This document shows positions 8,063 to 16,307 of a stretch of 64,000 nt of DNA, one piece after another. This DNA is from Frondihabitans sp. PAMC 28766 (GTDB lineage Bacteria > Actinomycetota > Actinomycetes > Actinomycetales > Microbacteriaceae): positions 3,782,001-3,846,000 of the forward strand of contig NZ_CP014513.1 in the NCBI RefSeq assembly GCF_001577365.1. The letters are read 5' to 3'. Every line of letters begins with the position of its first letter. Position 1 is the stretch's first letter. The notes below the pieces were generated by a model. The model was not told where the DNA came from, did not search any database, and saw nothing but the letters and a program-made list of their open reading frames with translations. Made by a program: the position numbers and the translations under genes.

Positions 8063-8992
8063 TCAGGGCAGAATGTAGCCGGCGGCGGTGAAGAGGCGGC
8101 TCCACTCCTGACGCGTGAGCACCACGTCGGCGCCCGCCGCAGAGTCGCGCAGGTGCTCGATGCTGGTGGTGCCGAGCACGACCTGCATCTCGGCCGGGTG
8201 GCGGGTGATCCAGGCCACCGCGATCGCGGCCGGCGGCACCCCGTACTTCGCGCTCAGCTCGTCGAGCACGTCGTTGAGCTCTTTGTACGTCTCGCGGTCG
8301 CCGAGGAAGACGCCGTCGAAGAACCCCTTCTGGAAGGGCGACCAGGCCTGCAGCGTCATGCCGTGGATGCGGCTGTAATCGAGGATGCCGTAGTCGCGGC
8401 CGATGGCCTGGTCGTTGGCCTGCATGTTGGCCGTCACGCCCTGCGCGATGAGCGGGGCGTGCGTGATGCTCAGCTGCACCTGGTTGGCGACGAGCGGCTG
8501 GGTCACCGAGGTCTTCAGCAGGTCGACCTGAAGGGGCGTGTGGTTCGAGACGCCGAAGTGGCGCACCTTGCCCGACTTCTCGAGCTGGTCGAAAGCCGCG
8601 GCGACCTCGTCGGGCTCGACCAGCGGGTCGGGGCGGTGCAGCAGCAGGATGTCGAGGTGGTCGGTCTTGAGCGCCGCCAGCGACCCGTCGACCGACTCGA
8701 GGATGTGCTCGGTCGAGAAGTCCCAGTAGCCGTCGCGGATGCCGACCTTCGACTGGATCAGCACCTCGTCGCGCTGCGACGGAGAGAACGTCACGGCGTC
8801 GCCGAACCGCCTCTCGGCCGCGTGCGGCTCGCCGCCGTAGACGTCGGCGTGGTCGAAGAAGTTGATGCCGAGGTCGCGAGACGCGGTGACGAGGTCGCGG
8901 ATCTCGTCGTCACTGAGCGGCATGATCCGCATCAGGCCGAGCACGATGGTGGAGGCGGGCAGCGGAACGGTGGGAAGCGTCGTTGTCTTCAT
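8063..8992 (-). CDS. Aldo/keto reductase
   Basis: NADPH-dependent (alpha/beta)8-barrel oxidoreductase of 309 residues, cytoplasmic. The catalytic tetrad is visible: Asp and Tyr in FFDHADVYGG near residue 50, Lys in VLIQSKVG near residue 83, and His in LLLHRPDPL near residue 120. C-terminal cofactor motifs appear as IAVAWITRHPAEMQVVLGTTSIEHL. It resembles the YdhF/YghZ branch that reduces small carbonyls, but no substrate can be given. It stands alone: convergent with the isochorismatase-like gene and divergent from a lipoprotein gene, with a palindrome between the starts. Confidence 0.92.
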   Translation of the reverse strand: MKTTTLPTVPLPASTIVLGLMRIMPLSDDEIRDLVTASRDLGINFFDHADVYGGEPHAAERRFGDAVTFSPSQRDEVLIQSKVGIRDGYWDFSTEHILESVDGSLAALKTDHLDILLLHRPDPLVEPDEVAAAFDQLEKSGKVRHFGVSNHTPLQVDLLKTSVTQPLVANQVQLSITHAPLIAQGVTANMQANDQAIGRDYGILDYSRIHGMTLQAWSPFQKGFFDGVFLGDRETYKELNDVLDELSAKYGVPPAAIAVAWITRHPAEMQVVLGTTSIEHLRDSAAGADVVLTRQEWSRLFTAAGYILP

Positions 8993-9031
8993 GCCTCCAT
9001 TCTTGCGCCCTTCGGATGAACGCTCGACGTG

Positions 9032-9052
9032 TCCCCTTTAGGGGGATAGAGT
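9032..9052 (+). promoter_or_regulatory. Operator-like palindrome over a -10 element
   Basis: CCCCTTTAGGGGG (9033-9045) is nearly symmetric and abuts TAGAGT (9047-9052), a plausible -10 for the lipoprotein gene at 9082. It also lies 40 bases upstream of the divergent aldo/keto reductase start, so one regulator could control both. No regulator is identified. Confidence 0.4.
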
Positions 9053-9081
9053 CTGTCCACCAATGAAGGTGAGACAGTGTC

Positions 9082-9507
9082 ATGCGCGCATCCCGAAGTG
9101 CGGCAGCCGTCCTCGCCGTCACCGCCGTGCTCGCCTGCTCGGGGTGCTCGGCAGCGACGAGTGCGAGCCCTGCAGCGAAACCGACTGCTCACGCGGCCTC
9201 GGCGGCTACCAGCGTGAAGCGGGCTCTGGCATCCTGCGGCCTCTCGCCCACCACGCCGGGCGTCACCGTCGGCGACCGCGTGCTGCTCGGTTTCGTCACC
9301 GACCGCGGCGGCCGGCCGACGGGCATCGACCGCCTCGACGCGACTTGCGCCCTCGACGCCCTCGGGCTGCCGTCGACCGACCGCGCGCTGCTGCAGTCGA
9401 CGAGCATCACCGGCGGCTTCCAGACCGTCGCCTGGTCGGGCTTCACGTCGACGTGGCGGTTCCGCGACACGCTCACGTTCGACATCGAGGTCTACTCGGC
9501 CGGATGA
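9082..9507 (+). CDS. Small secreted lipoprotein of unknown function
   Basis: 141 residues. The N-terminus is a lipoprotein signal: basic MRASRS, a hydrophobic Ala/Val/Leu stretch, and lipobox LACSGC with Cys22 as the lipidation site. A low-complexity Ala/Thr/Ser linker follows. The mature part (VTVGDRVLLGFVTDRGG to TFDIEVYSAG) has a few conserved-looking strands and one further Cys pair (Cys75 and a Cys near 53 by rough count). GAAGGTGAG upstream is a usable ribosome site. No family was recognised. The protein would be anchored on the outer face of the membrane. Confidence 0.75.
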   Translation: MRASRSAAAVLAVTAVLACSGCSAATSASPAAKPTAHAASAATSVKRALASCGLSPTTPGVTVGDRVLLGFVTDRGGRPTGIDRLDATCALDALGLPSTDRALLQSTSITGGFQTVAWSGFTSTWRFRDTLTFDIEVYSAG

Positions 9508-9535
9508 CGCGCGGGCTGCGACCAGGGCATCCTGG

Positions 9536-9541
9536 TAGTGT
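9536..9541 (+). promoter_or_regulatory. Putative -10 element TAGTGT for the glycosyltransferase at 9584
   Basis: TAGTGT lies 42 bases upstream of the ATG. A normal leader with ACAGGAG at about 9566-9572 as ribosome site follows, unlike the leaderless genes nearby. Confidence 0.35.
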
Positions 9542-9583
9542 CGATCAACAGTCGGCGGCGGGCACAGGAGTTTTTCAAACACG

Positions 9584-10723
9584 ATGATGACGCTTCGAGT
9601 GGTAGTGGACCAGATCCTCGCCCCCGTGCCGGGCGGGATCGGTCGCTACACCGAAGAACTCACGCGTCAGATCATCAAGGTCGCCCCGCGGGGCTGCGAC
9701 GTCGAAGGCATCGTCTCGGCCCACCCCCAAGAGGACTACGACCGCCTCGAAGACCGCGTGCCGGGGCTCGCGAGCCTCTACCGGTCGGTGCTCGGCCGCC
9801 GCGAGCTCTCGCTCGCCTGGCAGACCGGCACACTGGGGCTTCCCGGGCGCGGCATGGTGCACGGCACGAGTCTCTTCACCCCGCTCTACAAACACGACCG
9901 GTCTCTCGATCCGGCGACCCAGACGGCCGTCACGATCCACGACACCGTGCCATGGACGAACCCCGAGACCCTCACCGCACAGGGTGTGCGCTGGCACAAG
10001 GCCATGGCCAAGCGCGCATTCAAATACGCCGACGCGGTAGTGGTGCCGACGCACGCCGTGGCGTCCGAGCTCTCCGAGATCTTCGACTTCGGCGACCGCC
10101 TTCGCGTGATCGGCGGCGCCGTCAGCCCCGAGTTCGCCGTGCCCGCCGACGCCGACGAGATCGCCGACTCGCTGGGCCTCCCCGAGCGCTACGCCCTGAG
10201 CGTCGGCACGCTCGAGCCCCGCAAGGGCCTCGGGCCCCTCATCCGCGCCATGGCGCACCCCGACGCACCCGACATTCCGCTGCTCGTCGTCGGCCCCGAG
10301 GGCTGGGGCGACGTGAAGGTCGACGAGGTCGTCGCCCGCGCCGGCCTCGACCGGGCGCGCGTGCGCGTGCTCGGGCGGGTTCCGGATGCCACGCTGGCCG
10401 TGCTGCTGCAGCGCGCGTCGGTGTTCGTCTACCCGTCCATGGCCGAGGGCTTCGGGCTGCCCGTGGTGGAGGCACTCAGTCTCGGCACCCCCGTGGTGCA
10501 CTCCGATGCGCCCGCCCTCGTCGAGGTGGCCGCCGGCGCAGGCATCGTCGTGCCGCGGGAGGACGCCGAGGGGTACCCCGAGCGGCTCGCGCAGGCCATG
10601 TTCCAGGTCGTCAACGACGTCGAGCTCTCGACGCGCCTCGGCATCATCGGCCTCGACCGGGCGCGGGCCTTCAGCTGGCGGGATTCGGCCGAGAAGGTCT
10701 GGCAGCTCCACGCCGAGATCTGA
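9584..10723 (+). CDS. Glycosyltransferase family 4, mannosyltransferase-like
   Basis: GT-B enzyme of 379 residues. N-terminal acceptor side: PVPGGIGRYTEELTRQI near residue 13. Donor side: SVGTLEPRKGLGPLIRA near residue 205 and AEGFGLPVVEALSLGTP near residue 286, with the E-x7-E pair. The organisation matches WbaZ/mannosyltransferase-like enzymes of cell-surface glycan assembly. It resembles the first gene of the window and is probably a paralogue acting on the same polymer. ATG ATG lies at 9584; the first was used. It converges on purE across a long repeat region. Confidence 0.9.
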   Translation: MMTLRVVVDQILAPVPGGIGRYTEELTRQIIKVAPRGCDVEGIVSAHPQEDYDRLEDRVPGLASLYRSVLGRRELSLAWQTGTLGLPGRGMVHGTSLFTPLYKHDRSLDPATQTAVTIHDTVPWTNPETLTAQGVRWHKAMAKRAFKYADAVVVPTHAVASELSEIFDFGDRLRVIGGAVSPEFAVPADADEIADSLGLPERYALSVGTLEPRKGLGPLIRAMAHPDAPDIPLLVVGPEGWGDVKVDEVVARAGLDRARVRVLGRVPDATLAVLLQRASVFVYPSMAEGFGLPVVEALSLGTPVVHSDAPALVEVAAGAGIVVPREDAEGYPERLAQAMFQVVNDVELSTRLGIIGLDRARAFSWRDSAEKVWQLHAEI

Positions 10724-11167
10724 CGGCGCCGGGGCGGCGCTTCGGGAGGAAGTCGCGCTTCGGGAGGAAGTCGCGCTTCGGGAGGAAGTCGCGCTTCGGG
10801 AGGAGTGCTGCGCTGGGCCGGAGGGAAACTGGCTGTTGTCGAGCGCCCCGGAGGACTACGGCCCCGAAGGCGCTGCCCCCGGAGGATCACGCCCGGCGTG
10901 TTCCTCCCTCCCGACGCGATCCTCCCGACGCGATCCTCCCTCCGCGACGCCTTGCCGGGAGGAACCGGCGCTCATCCCTCGCGGCCCGGGAGGAACCCAG
11001 CGTGCCTCAGGAGTTCGCGAGGAAGCCGGCGCACGCCGGAGAGGAAAACAGCGGCGGCAGCGCAGCCCCGAGAGGAAGTCGGGCCGGGTCCCGTCGGCAG
11101 GAGAGGATCGAGGGCGGCGCGCCCCAGCGCAGCGCCGGGCAACGCCGCGCAGCCCGGGCCGCAGCGG
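10724..11167. repeat. Convergent junction filled with GGGAGGA / TCCTCCC boxes
   Basis: No gene is visible in these 444 bases. GGGAGGA occurs at 10744, 10762, 10780, 10798, 10957 and 10988; the complement TCCTCCC at 10902, 10920 and 10934. Near copies (CGGAGGA, GAGAGGA) fill the rest to about 11105. The first four copies are a true 18-bp tandem repeat; CGACGCGATCCTCCC is duplicated at about 10912-10940. See the findings for the shared pattern with three other junctions. Confidence 0.8.
10737..10803. repeat. 18-bp tandem repeat, 3.7 copies
   Basis: GCGCTTCGGGAGGAAGTC is repeated exactly at 10737, 10755 and 10773, with a partial fourth copy from 10791 to 10803. It starts 14 bases after the glycosyltransferase stop. 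Confidence 0.9.
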
Positions 11168-11698
11168 CTAGAGCGACGCCTTGAGGCGCGCGTTCTTCTC
11201 CTCGACGAGGTCGGCGAGGCGCGCGGCGTAGTCGCCGAGGCGCGCGGTGAGGGCCGGCTCGCCCGAGCCGAGGATGCGCGCCGCGAGCAGACCCGCATTG
11301 GCCGCCCCGCCGATCGAGACGGTGGCCACCGGGATGCCGGCGGGCATCTGCACGATCGACAGCAGCGAGTCGAGGCCGTCGAGCTTCGCGAGAGGTACGG
11401 GCACCCCGATCACGGGCAGAGTCGTCACCGACGCGAGCATGCCGGGGAGGTGCGCCGCACCGCCCGCGCCGGCGATGATGACGCGGACACCGCGGGAGGC
11501 GGCATCCTGCCCGAAGGAAATCATCTTGGTCGGCGTGCGGTGGGCCGAGACGACCTCGACCTCGTAGGCGACGCCGAACTCGGTGAGCACGTCGGCCGCC
11601 GACTTCATGGTCGGCCAGTCGGAGTCGGAGCCCATCACGAGCGCGACGAGGGGCGCGGCAGGACTGGCGGTGGCTGCAGGATCAACGACGTCGGTCAC
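11168..11698 (-). CDS. purE: N5-carboxyaminoimidazole ribonucleotide mutase (PurE)
   Basis: Moves the carboxylate of N5-CAIR to make CAIR in de novo purine synthesis. 176 residues, typical of class I Pur[12 protein letters not shown] near residue 22 and SAHRTP near residue 52 are the substrate-binding signatures; [14 protein letters not shown] follows. The GTG at 11698 has a TAGGCT -10 element six bases upstream, so it has its own leaderless promoter, although purK lies upstream on the same strand and probably ends at the oligo-U hairpin. The family N-terminus normally starts close to MGSDSD, so the 21 residues before it are an extension. Confidence 0.95.
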   Translation of the reverse strand: MTDVVDPAATASPAAPLVALVMGSDSDWPTMKSAADVLTEFGVAYEVEVVSAHRTPTKMISFGQDAASRGVRVIIAGAGGAAHLPGMLASVTTLPVIGVPVPLAKLDGLDSLLSIVQMPAGIPVATVSIGGAANAGLLAARILGSGEPALTARLGDYAARLADLVEEKNARLKASL

Positions 11699-11704
11699 CC
11701 CGTC

Positions 11705-11710
11705 AGCCTA
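11705..11710 (-). promoter_or_regulatory. -10 element TAGGCT, leaderless start of purE
   Basis: TAGGCT, six bases, then GTG at 11698 on the minus strand. No ribosome site is present. Confidence 0.5.
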
Positions 11711-11788
11711 CCGACCCCGCCGCGGCGACCCGAAGCACACGGCGGCCGGCGTCCCGACGAAAGGCGTTCGCGCGGGACGACTCCGGGT

Positions 11789-11850
11789 GCGCCTGAATTC
11801 AGGCGCGCCTGCGGGCGCCGCGCAGGTCTGCCTGAATTCAGGCGAACCTG
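11789..11850. repeat. Two palindromes sharing GCCTGAATTCAGGC
   Basis: GCGCCTGAATTCAGGCGC (11789-11806) is a perfect 18-bp palindrome. The second copy GCCTGAATTCAGGC (11830-11843) is perfect over 14 bp and is flanked by CAGGT (11823-11827) and ACCTG (11846-11850), extending the symmetry to 28 bp with two mismatched steps. Both lie in the purK-purE gap. Confidence 0.85.
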
Positions 11851-11857
11851 TACATCG

Positions 11858-11876
11858 AAAAAAAGGGTTACACCCT
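11858..11876 (-). terminator. Rho-independent terminator after purK
   Basis: On the minus strand AGGGT-GTA-ACCCT forms a five-pair hairpin that runs directly into seven T residues. It lies 49 bases past the purK stop and separates purK from purE. The stem is short but the U-tract is unusual for this G+C content. Confidence 0.55.
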
Positions 11877-11924
11877 CCCGGCGGCGGAACCCTGGCGACA
11901 GCCGGCGCAGAGCGCGAACCCGCG

Positions 11925-13067
11925 TCAGCCGACGAAGTGCTCCGCGGCAGCCCGCGCCCGGAAGACCACGTCATCGAGGTCGTCGCCGGTCGCGGTGACG
12001 TGGCCGACCTTGCGGCCGGGCCGCGGGTCTTTGCCGTAGTCGTGGATCTTCGCGCCGGGCTGGTCGGCCATGGCCGCGGGCAGGCGGTCGGCCATCGTGC
12101 CGGTGGCGGGGCCGCCGAGCACGTTCACCATGACGCTCCACGCCTCGTGCGTGCCGGTGTCGCCGAGCGGCAGGTCGAGCACGGCGCGGAGGTGCTGCTC
12201 GAACTGGCTGGTGGTCGAGCCGTCGATCGACCAGTGGCCGGTGTTGTGCGGTCGCATGGCGAGCTCGTTGATCAGGATGCGATCGTCGGTCGTCTCGAAC
12301 AGCTCGACCGCCAGGACACCGGTGACGTCGAGCTCGGAGGCGACGGTGCGCGCGATCTGCTCGGCCATGTCGGCCACGTTGCCGGCCGAGGAGGGGGCCG
12401 GGGCGATGACCTCGGCGCAGACGCCGTCGCGCTGAATCGACTCGACCACGGGCCAGGCGACGATCTCGCCGCTCGAGCGGCGGGCCACCGACTGCGCCAG
12501 CTCGCGACGGAAGTCGACGAGCTCTTCGGCGAGCAGCGCGTCGCCGATGTCAGCGTGGCCGGACGCGAGCTCGGCAAACCAGTCGTCGACCTCCGAGGCG
12601 GCCCTCACGACGCGCACGCCCTTGCCGTCGTAGCCGCCGCGCGCCGTCTTCACCACGACGCGACCGCCGTGCTCGTCGAGGAACGCGGTGAGGTCGGCAG
12701 GAGACGAGAGGCGAGCCCAGTCGGGCACCGGCAGCCCCAGCGCCGACAGCCGCTCGCGCATGACGAGTTTGTCCTGCGCCACGAAGAGTGCCTCGGGCTT
12801 CGGATGCACCTGGACGCCTGCGTCCACGAGAGCCCGTAGCACCAACTGCGGCACGTGCTCGTGGTCGAACGTGATGACGTCGACCCCGCGGGCGAATGCC
12901 AGCACGGTGTCGGCGTCGTGGTAGTCGCCGACCTCGGTCGCGGCGAGCCTGGCCGACGACCCTTCGGTCTCGGCGAGCACCCGGATCTCGAGGCCGAGAT
13001 GCACCGCCGGAGGAACCATCATGCGGGCGAGTTGCCCGCCGCCGATCACGCCAACCGTCAGTGCCAT
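11925..13067 (-). CDS. purK: N5-carboxyaminoimidazole ribonucleotide synthase (PurK)
   Basis: ATP-grasp ligase of 380 residues that makes N5-CAIR from AIR, ATP and bicarbonate, feeding PurE. VGVIGGGQLARMM at residues 5-17 is the family N-terminal motif; FDHEHVP near residue 76, VKTARGGYDGKG near residue 139 (nucleotide loop), VELFETTDDRILINELAMRPHNTGHW near residue 256 (metal ligands) complete it. ATG 13067 matches the family start and has GGAAGACGAGAG upstream; the longer open frame to 13265 is not supported. Divergent from the sugar ABC operon. Confidence 0.95.
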   Translation of the reverse strand: MALTVGVIGGGQLARMMVPPAVHLGLEIRVLAETEGSSARLAATEVGDYHDADTVLAFARGVDVITFDHEHVPQLVLRALVDAGVQVHPKPEALFVAQDKLVMRERLSALGLPVPDWARLSSPADLTAFLDEHGGRVVVKTARGGYDGKGVRVVRAASEVDDWFAELASGHADIGDALLAEELVDFRRELAQSVARRSSGEIVAWPVVESIQRDGVCAEVIAPAPSSAGNVADMAEQIARTVASELDVTGVLAVELFETTDDRILINELAMRPHNTGHWSIDGSTTSQFEQHLRAVLDLPLGDTGTHEAWSVMVNVLGGPATGTMADRLPAAMADQPGAKIHDYGKDPRPGRKVGHVTATGDDLDDVVFRARAAAEHFVG

Positions 13068-13159
13068 GCTCTCGTCTTCCCTCGTCAGGCCGAAGCCTCG
13101 TCCAGCGTATCGGAGCTGTCGCCGGTGCGGGTTCAGGCCGGGACACGCCACCTCCATGT

Positions 13160-13173
13160 CCTGTCTTGACAGG
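13160..13173 (+). promoter_or_regulatory. Palindrome CCTGTC-TT-GACAGG overlapping a -35 TTGACA
   Basis: A perfect 6+6 palindrome lies over TTGACA (13166-13171), the only consensus-like -35 box in this gap. AAAGAC at 13189-13194 is 17 bases further and is a weak -10. Position, 135 bases before the sugar-binding protein gene, fits repressor control of the ABC operon. Confidence 0.4.
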
Positions 13174-13212
13174 ATGCAGACACTTCCCAAAGACTTCACA
13201 CCGCGCACGGTT

Positions 13213-13241
13213 TCACATCGTGCAAACATGTGAGCGCTCAC
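13213..13241 (+). promoter_or_regulatory. LacI-family operator GTGAGCGCTCAC with overlapping TCACAT/ATGTGA repeat
   Basis: GTGAGCGCTCAC (13230-13241) is a perfect 12-bp palindrome with the central CG of LacI/GalR-type sites. TCACAT (13213-13218) and ATGTGA (13228-13233) form an overlapping inverted repeat. Both lie within 100 bases of the ABC operon start, so sugar-responsive repression is likely. No LacI-type gene is in the window. Confidence 0.55.
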
Positions 13242-13308
13242 CGCCGAGTGCTTCGCGCGGGTCACCGGTCTCGACCGGCTCGCGGACCGTTGATACGAAG
13301 GAGTAACG

Positions 13309-14424
13309 ATGGACCAAGATCAGCTGCACGAACAGATGGCGTCCGCCGTAGACCTGTCCCAGCCCGAAACGCCCGGTACCTCCCGTCGTGGTCTCCTTCG
13401 CGTCGGCGGCGCCGTCGGCCTCGGGGCGGCTGCCAGCGCGCTCCTCGCGGCCTGCACGTCGTCCGGAGGCGCCAGCGCCGCCGGAACCGGCCCGGGCGAC
13501 TTCGCCAAGACCCCCGGCTTCAAGTTCACCTTCATCAACCACGTCACGACCAACACGTTCTTCCAGGCCACCCAGTACGGCCTTCAGGACGCCGCCGCAA
13601 TGCTGGGCCTGCCGAAGCCGCAGTGGACGGGTTCGGAGACCTCCAACGTGTCGCAGATGGTCAGCGCCATGAACACCGCCATCACCGCGGGGGTCGACGG
13701 AATCGCCATCGCCCTCGTCGACGAGAAGGCGTTCAACGACCCGGTCAAGAAGGCCCTCGACGCCGGGATCCCAGTCGTCTCGTACAACGCCGACGTGACG
13801 AGCAACGCACGCCTCAACTACGTGGGGCAGGATCTCTACGCCTCCGGCCAGGCGATGGGCGAGCGCATCGCGACGCTCCTCCCGTCCGGCTCCAAGATCG
13901 CCATCTTCATCGCGACCCCCGGCTCGCTCAATATCCAGCCACGCGCCGACGGCGCGATCGCGGCACTCAAGGCCGCGGGCAAGGGCTACCAGGTCAAGCA
14001 GGTCGCCACCGGAGCCGACGAGGGCGCCGAGCAGACCGCCATCGACGCGTTCTACACCGGCAACAAGGACTACAAGGGCCTGTTCGCCGTCGACGCAGGG
14101 TCGACGCAGGGCGTCGGCAACGTGATGAAGAAGTACAACCTGCAGTCGTCGGGCTACTTCGGTGGCGGATACGACCTGCTGGCGACCACGATCACGTCGA
14201 TCCAGAGCGGGATCCTGAACTTCACCATCGACCAGTCCGCCTACCTGCAGGGCTTCCTGCCGACGCTCTACCTCTACCTGTACAAGCTGTCGGGCACCCT
14301 CGTCGCACCGCCCTTCACGAACACCGGCCTGAAGTTCGTCACGAAAGACAATGTGACGCCCTATACGAAGCAGGCCAACCGGTTCGAGGGCTCGTCGGCC
14401 AAGCAGCTCTACATCAAGGCCTGA
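13309..14424 (+). CDS. Sugar ABC transporter substrate-binding lipoprotein (ribose/xylose class)
   Basis: 371 residues. A twin-arginine motif TSRRGLLRVGG (Arg26-Arg27) precedes a hydrophobic stretch and lipobox LLAAC with Cys49, so it is probably Tat-exported and lipid-anchored. The mature protein is a periplasmic-binding-protein type 1 fold of the RbsB/FrcB class: FIN then ATQYGLQDAAAMLG, ITAGVDGIAIALVD, VVSYNADV, GYFGGGYDLL. GAAGGAGTAACG before the ATG is a good ribosome site. It heads a three-gene operon with permease and ATPase. The sugar is not identifiable; fructose, ribose or xylose importers are the nearest relatives. Confidence 0.92.
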   Translation: MDQDQLHEQMASAVDLSQPETPGTSRRGLLRVGGAVGLGAAASALLAACTSSGGASAAGTGPGDFAKTPGFKFTFINHVTTNTFFQATQYGLQDAAAMLGLPKPQWTGSETSNVSQMVSAMNTAITAGVDGIAIALVDEKAFNDPVKKALDAGIPVVSYNADVTSNARLNYVGQDLYASGQAMGERIATLLPSGSKIAIFIATPGSLNIQPRADGAIAALKAAGKGYQVKQVATGADEGAEQTAIDAFYTGNKDYKGLFAVDAGSTQGVGNVMKKYNLQSSGYFGGGYDLLATTITSIQSGILNFTIDQSAYLQGFLPTLYLYLYKLSGTLVAPPFTNTGLKFVTKDNVTPYTKQANRFEGSSAKQLYIKA

Positions 14425-14427
14425 CGC

Positions 14428-15468
14428 ATGGCGATCGACCAAACAGCAGCACCGAGCGCCGCCACGTCGGGCGGGGGCGCCTCGCCCTCGCCCGCCACCG
14501 GGCCGTTCGCCCGCGCCGCAGCCGGGATCTTCCGGGTGCGCGAGTTGAGCGTGCTCATCGTCAACATCGTGCTCATCGCCTACTTCGCGATCGCGAACCC
14601 GTCGTTCCTCACCTCGGGCAACATCTCGAACATCGCGGACTTCTTCGCGGCGACCGCCATGATCGCTGCAGCCGAGGTGTTCCTGCTGATCTGCGGCGAG
14701 ATCGACCTGTCGGCCGGTATGACGTTCGCGCTGATCCCGATCATCATGGTGACCCTGAACAACAACGGGATGCAGTTGTGGCTGGCGCTGATCGTCTCGC
14801 TGGTGATCGCGGCCGCCATCGGCCTCTTCAACGGCCTGGTGAACCAGTACATCAAGCTGCCGTCGTTCATCGCGACCCTCGGCACCCTGTATCTGCTCCA
14901 CGGCATCGCGCTCACCATCGCTGGCAGCACGCCCCTTCCTGCTCCCACAGACGGCGCCCTCGTGGCGATCTTCGGGGGCGCGCAGTGGTCGGAGCTCGTC
15001 TGGGCGCTCGCGATCGGCCTGGTGCTGCACATCGTGCTCACCCAGACCCGCTACGGCGCCCACACCATCGCGACCGGTGCGAACATGCTCGGGTCGTCGG
15101 AGTCGGGCATCCGGGTCGGCTGGGTGAAGATCCGCGCGTTCATGCTGACGGCGGTGGTCGCCGGCATCGCGGGCATCCTCGACGGCACGCACATCGCCAA
15201 GTCGTTCGACCCCAACGCCGGCGGCAGCGACCTGATGTTCTCGGCCATCGCAGCCGCGGTCATCGGCGGAACTCTCCTGATCGGCGGCTCCGGCACCGTG
15301 ATCGGCGCGCTGCTCGGCGCGCTGCTGCTGGCGGTCCTCGAGGACGGGTTCAACATCCAGGGAGTGAGCGCCACGACGTTCACGATCGTCGAGGGCGCGG
15401 CGATCCTGCTCGCGATGGCCCTGAACATCTATCTCGCGCGGTTCCGCCGGCGAGCGAAGGAGCAGTGA
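14428..15468 (+). CDS. Sugar ABC transporter permease (RbsC/FrcC type)
   Basis: 346-residue inner-membrane permease with eight to ten hydrophobic helices. A soluble Ala/Ser/Gly-rich N-terminal tail of about 30 residues precedes the first helix (LSVLIVNIVLIAYFAI). Family motifs include GEIDLSAGMTF (the conserved ECD-type DLSVG loop), LPSFIATLGTLYLLHGIAL and the C-terminal AAVIGGTLLIGGSGTVIGALLGALLL, which carries the coupling loop region. It follows the binding protein after three bases and is followed by the ATPase after one base, so a single transcript is certain. Confidence 0.93.
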   Translation: MAIDQTAAPSAATSGGGASPSPATGPFARAAAGIFRVRELSVLIVNIVLIAYFAIANPSFLTSGNISNIADFFAATAMIAAAEVFLLICGEIDLSAGMTFALIPIIMVTLNNNGMQLWLALIVSLVIAAAIGLFNGLVNQYIKLPSFIATLGTLYLLHGIALTIAGSTPLPAPTDGALVAIFGGAQWSELVWALAIGLVLHIVLTQTRYGAHTIATGANMLGSSESGIRVGWVKIRAFMLTAVVAGIAGILDGTHIAKSFDPNAGGSDLMFSAIAAAVIGGTLLIGGSGTVIGALLGALLLAVLEDGFNIQGVSATTFTIVEGAAILLAMALNIYLARFRRRAKEQ

Positions 15469-15469
15469 C

Positions 15470-16273
15470 ATGAGCGACGCGCAGCCCCTGGCCCTCGAGG
15501 CCCGCAACGTCTCGAAGAAGTTCGGGTCGGTGACAGCTCTGCAGGACATCAACCTCACCCTCGGCAAGGGCGAGGTGCTGGGCCTCATCGGCGACAACGG
15601 CGCCGGCAAGTCGACCCTGATCAAGATACTGACCGGGTTCCACCAGCCGTCGTCGGGCTCGCTCTACCTCGACGGGCAGCAGGTGACCCTGTCCGGGATC
15701 GCCGACGCCCGGGCGCGGGGCATCGAGACGGTCTTCCAGGATCTGGCGCTGATCAACACCCTGCCTGTCTACATGAACCTCTTCCTCAACAAGGAGCCGC
15801 GCATCGGCCCCTTCCTGCGGCGGTCGAAGATGCGGCAGGATGCCAGGCGCTATCTCGACGACATCGGCATCAGGATCGCGTCAGTCAACGACGAGGTCGC
15901 GAACCTCTCGGGCGGTCAGCGGCAGGCGATCGCCGTGGCCAGGTCGGTGTACTCGAACGCCAGCATTCTGCTGCTCGACGAGCCGCTGGCGGCCATGGGC
16001 GCCAAGGAGGGCGGGATCATCCTCGACCTGATCTCGATGCTGCGAGAGAAGGGCGACGTCTCGGTCATCCTGATCGCCCACAACTACACGCAGGTGTTCG
16101 ACGTCTGCGACCGGGTCAACCTGCTGCAGCACGGTGAGATCACGCTCGACAAGAAGACGTCGGAGACGAGCGCCGAAGAGTTGCTCGACCTCGTCGCCAA
16201 CGAGTACCGGCGAGGCGGCAGCCTGGCGGGCAATCGCGGGCAGCTGCTCGGAGAGGCTCGCGGGCCTGCCTGA
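15470..16273 (+). CDS. Sugar ABC transporter ATP-binding protein, single-domain (FrcA type)
   Basis: 267-residue ATPase that would power the importer as a dimer. Walker A GDNGAGKST near residue 42, signature LSGGQRQAIAVARS near residue 147, Walker B ILLLDEP near residue 168, and the switch His in LIAHNY near residue 206. RbsA-type sugar ATPases usually carry two such cassettes in about 500 residues; this one has a single cassette, as in FrcA of the fructose/mannose/ribose system. Ends 34 bases before the convergent UDP-glucose dehydrogenase stop. Confidence 0.93.
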   Translation: MSDAQPLALEARNVSKKFGSVTALQDINLTLGKGEVLGLIGDNGAGKSTLIKILTGFHQPSSGSLYLDGQQVTLSGIADARARGIETVFQDLALINTLPVYMNLFLNKEPRIGPFLRRSKMRQDARRYLDDIGIRIASVNDEVANLSGGQRQAIAVARSVYSNASILLLDEPLAAMGAKEGGIILDLISMLREKGDVSVILIAHNYTQVFDVCDRVNLLQHGEITLDKKTSETSAEELLDLVANEYRRGGSLAGNRGQLLGEARGPA

Positions 16274-16307
16274 CGCGCGAGGCCGCGTGAGGCGGGCCCG
16301 GTCGCGC

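Noticed and set aside
10737..10803. CRISPR array from the 18-bp repeats
   Set aside because: Units are head-to-tail with no spacers, and no cas gene is present.
9538..11184. Long open frames overlapping known genes on other frames (here 548 codons; others at 2036-3469, 24743-26167, 31771-33543, 42921-44510, 56252-57526)
   Set aside because: Arg/Ala/Pro-rich translations without motifs, lying opposite or out of frame with clear genes. Such shadows are expected at 70% G+C.
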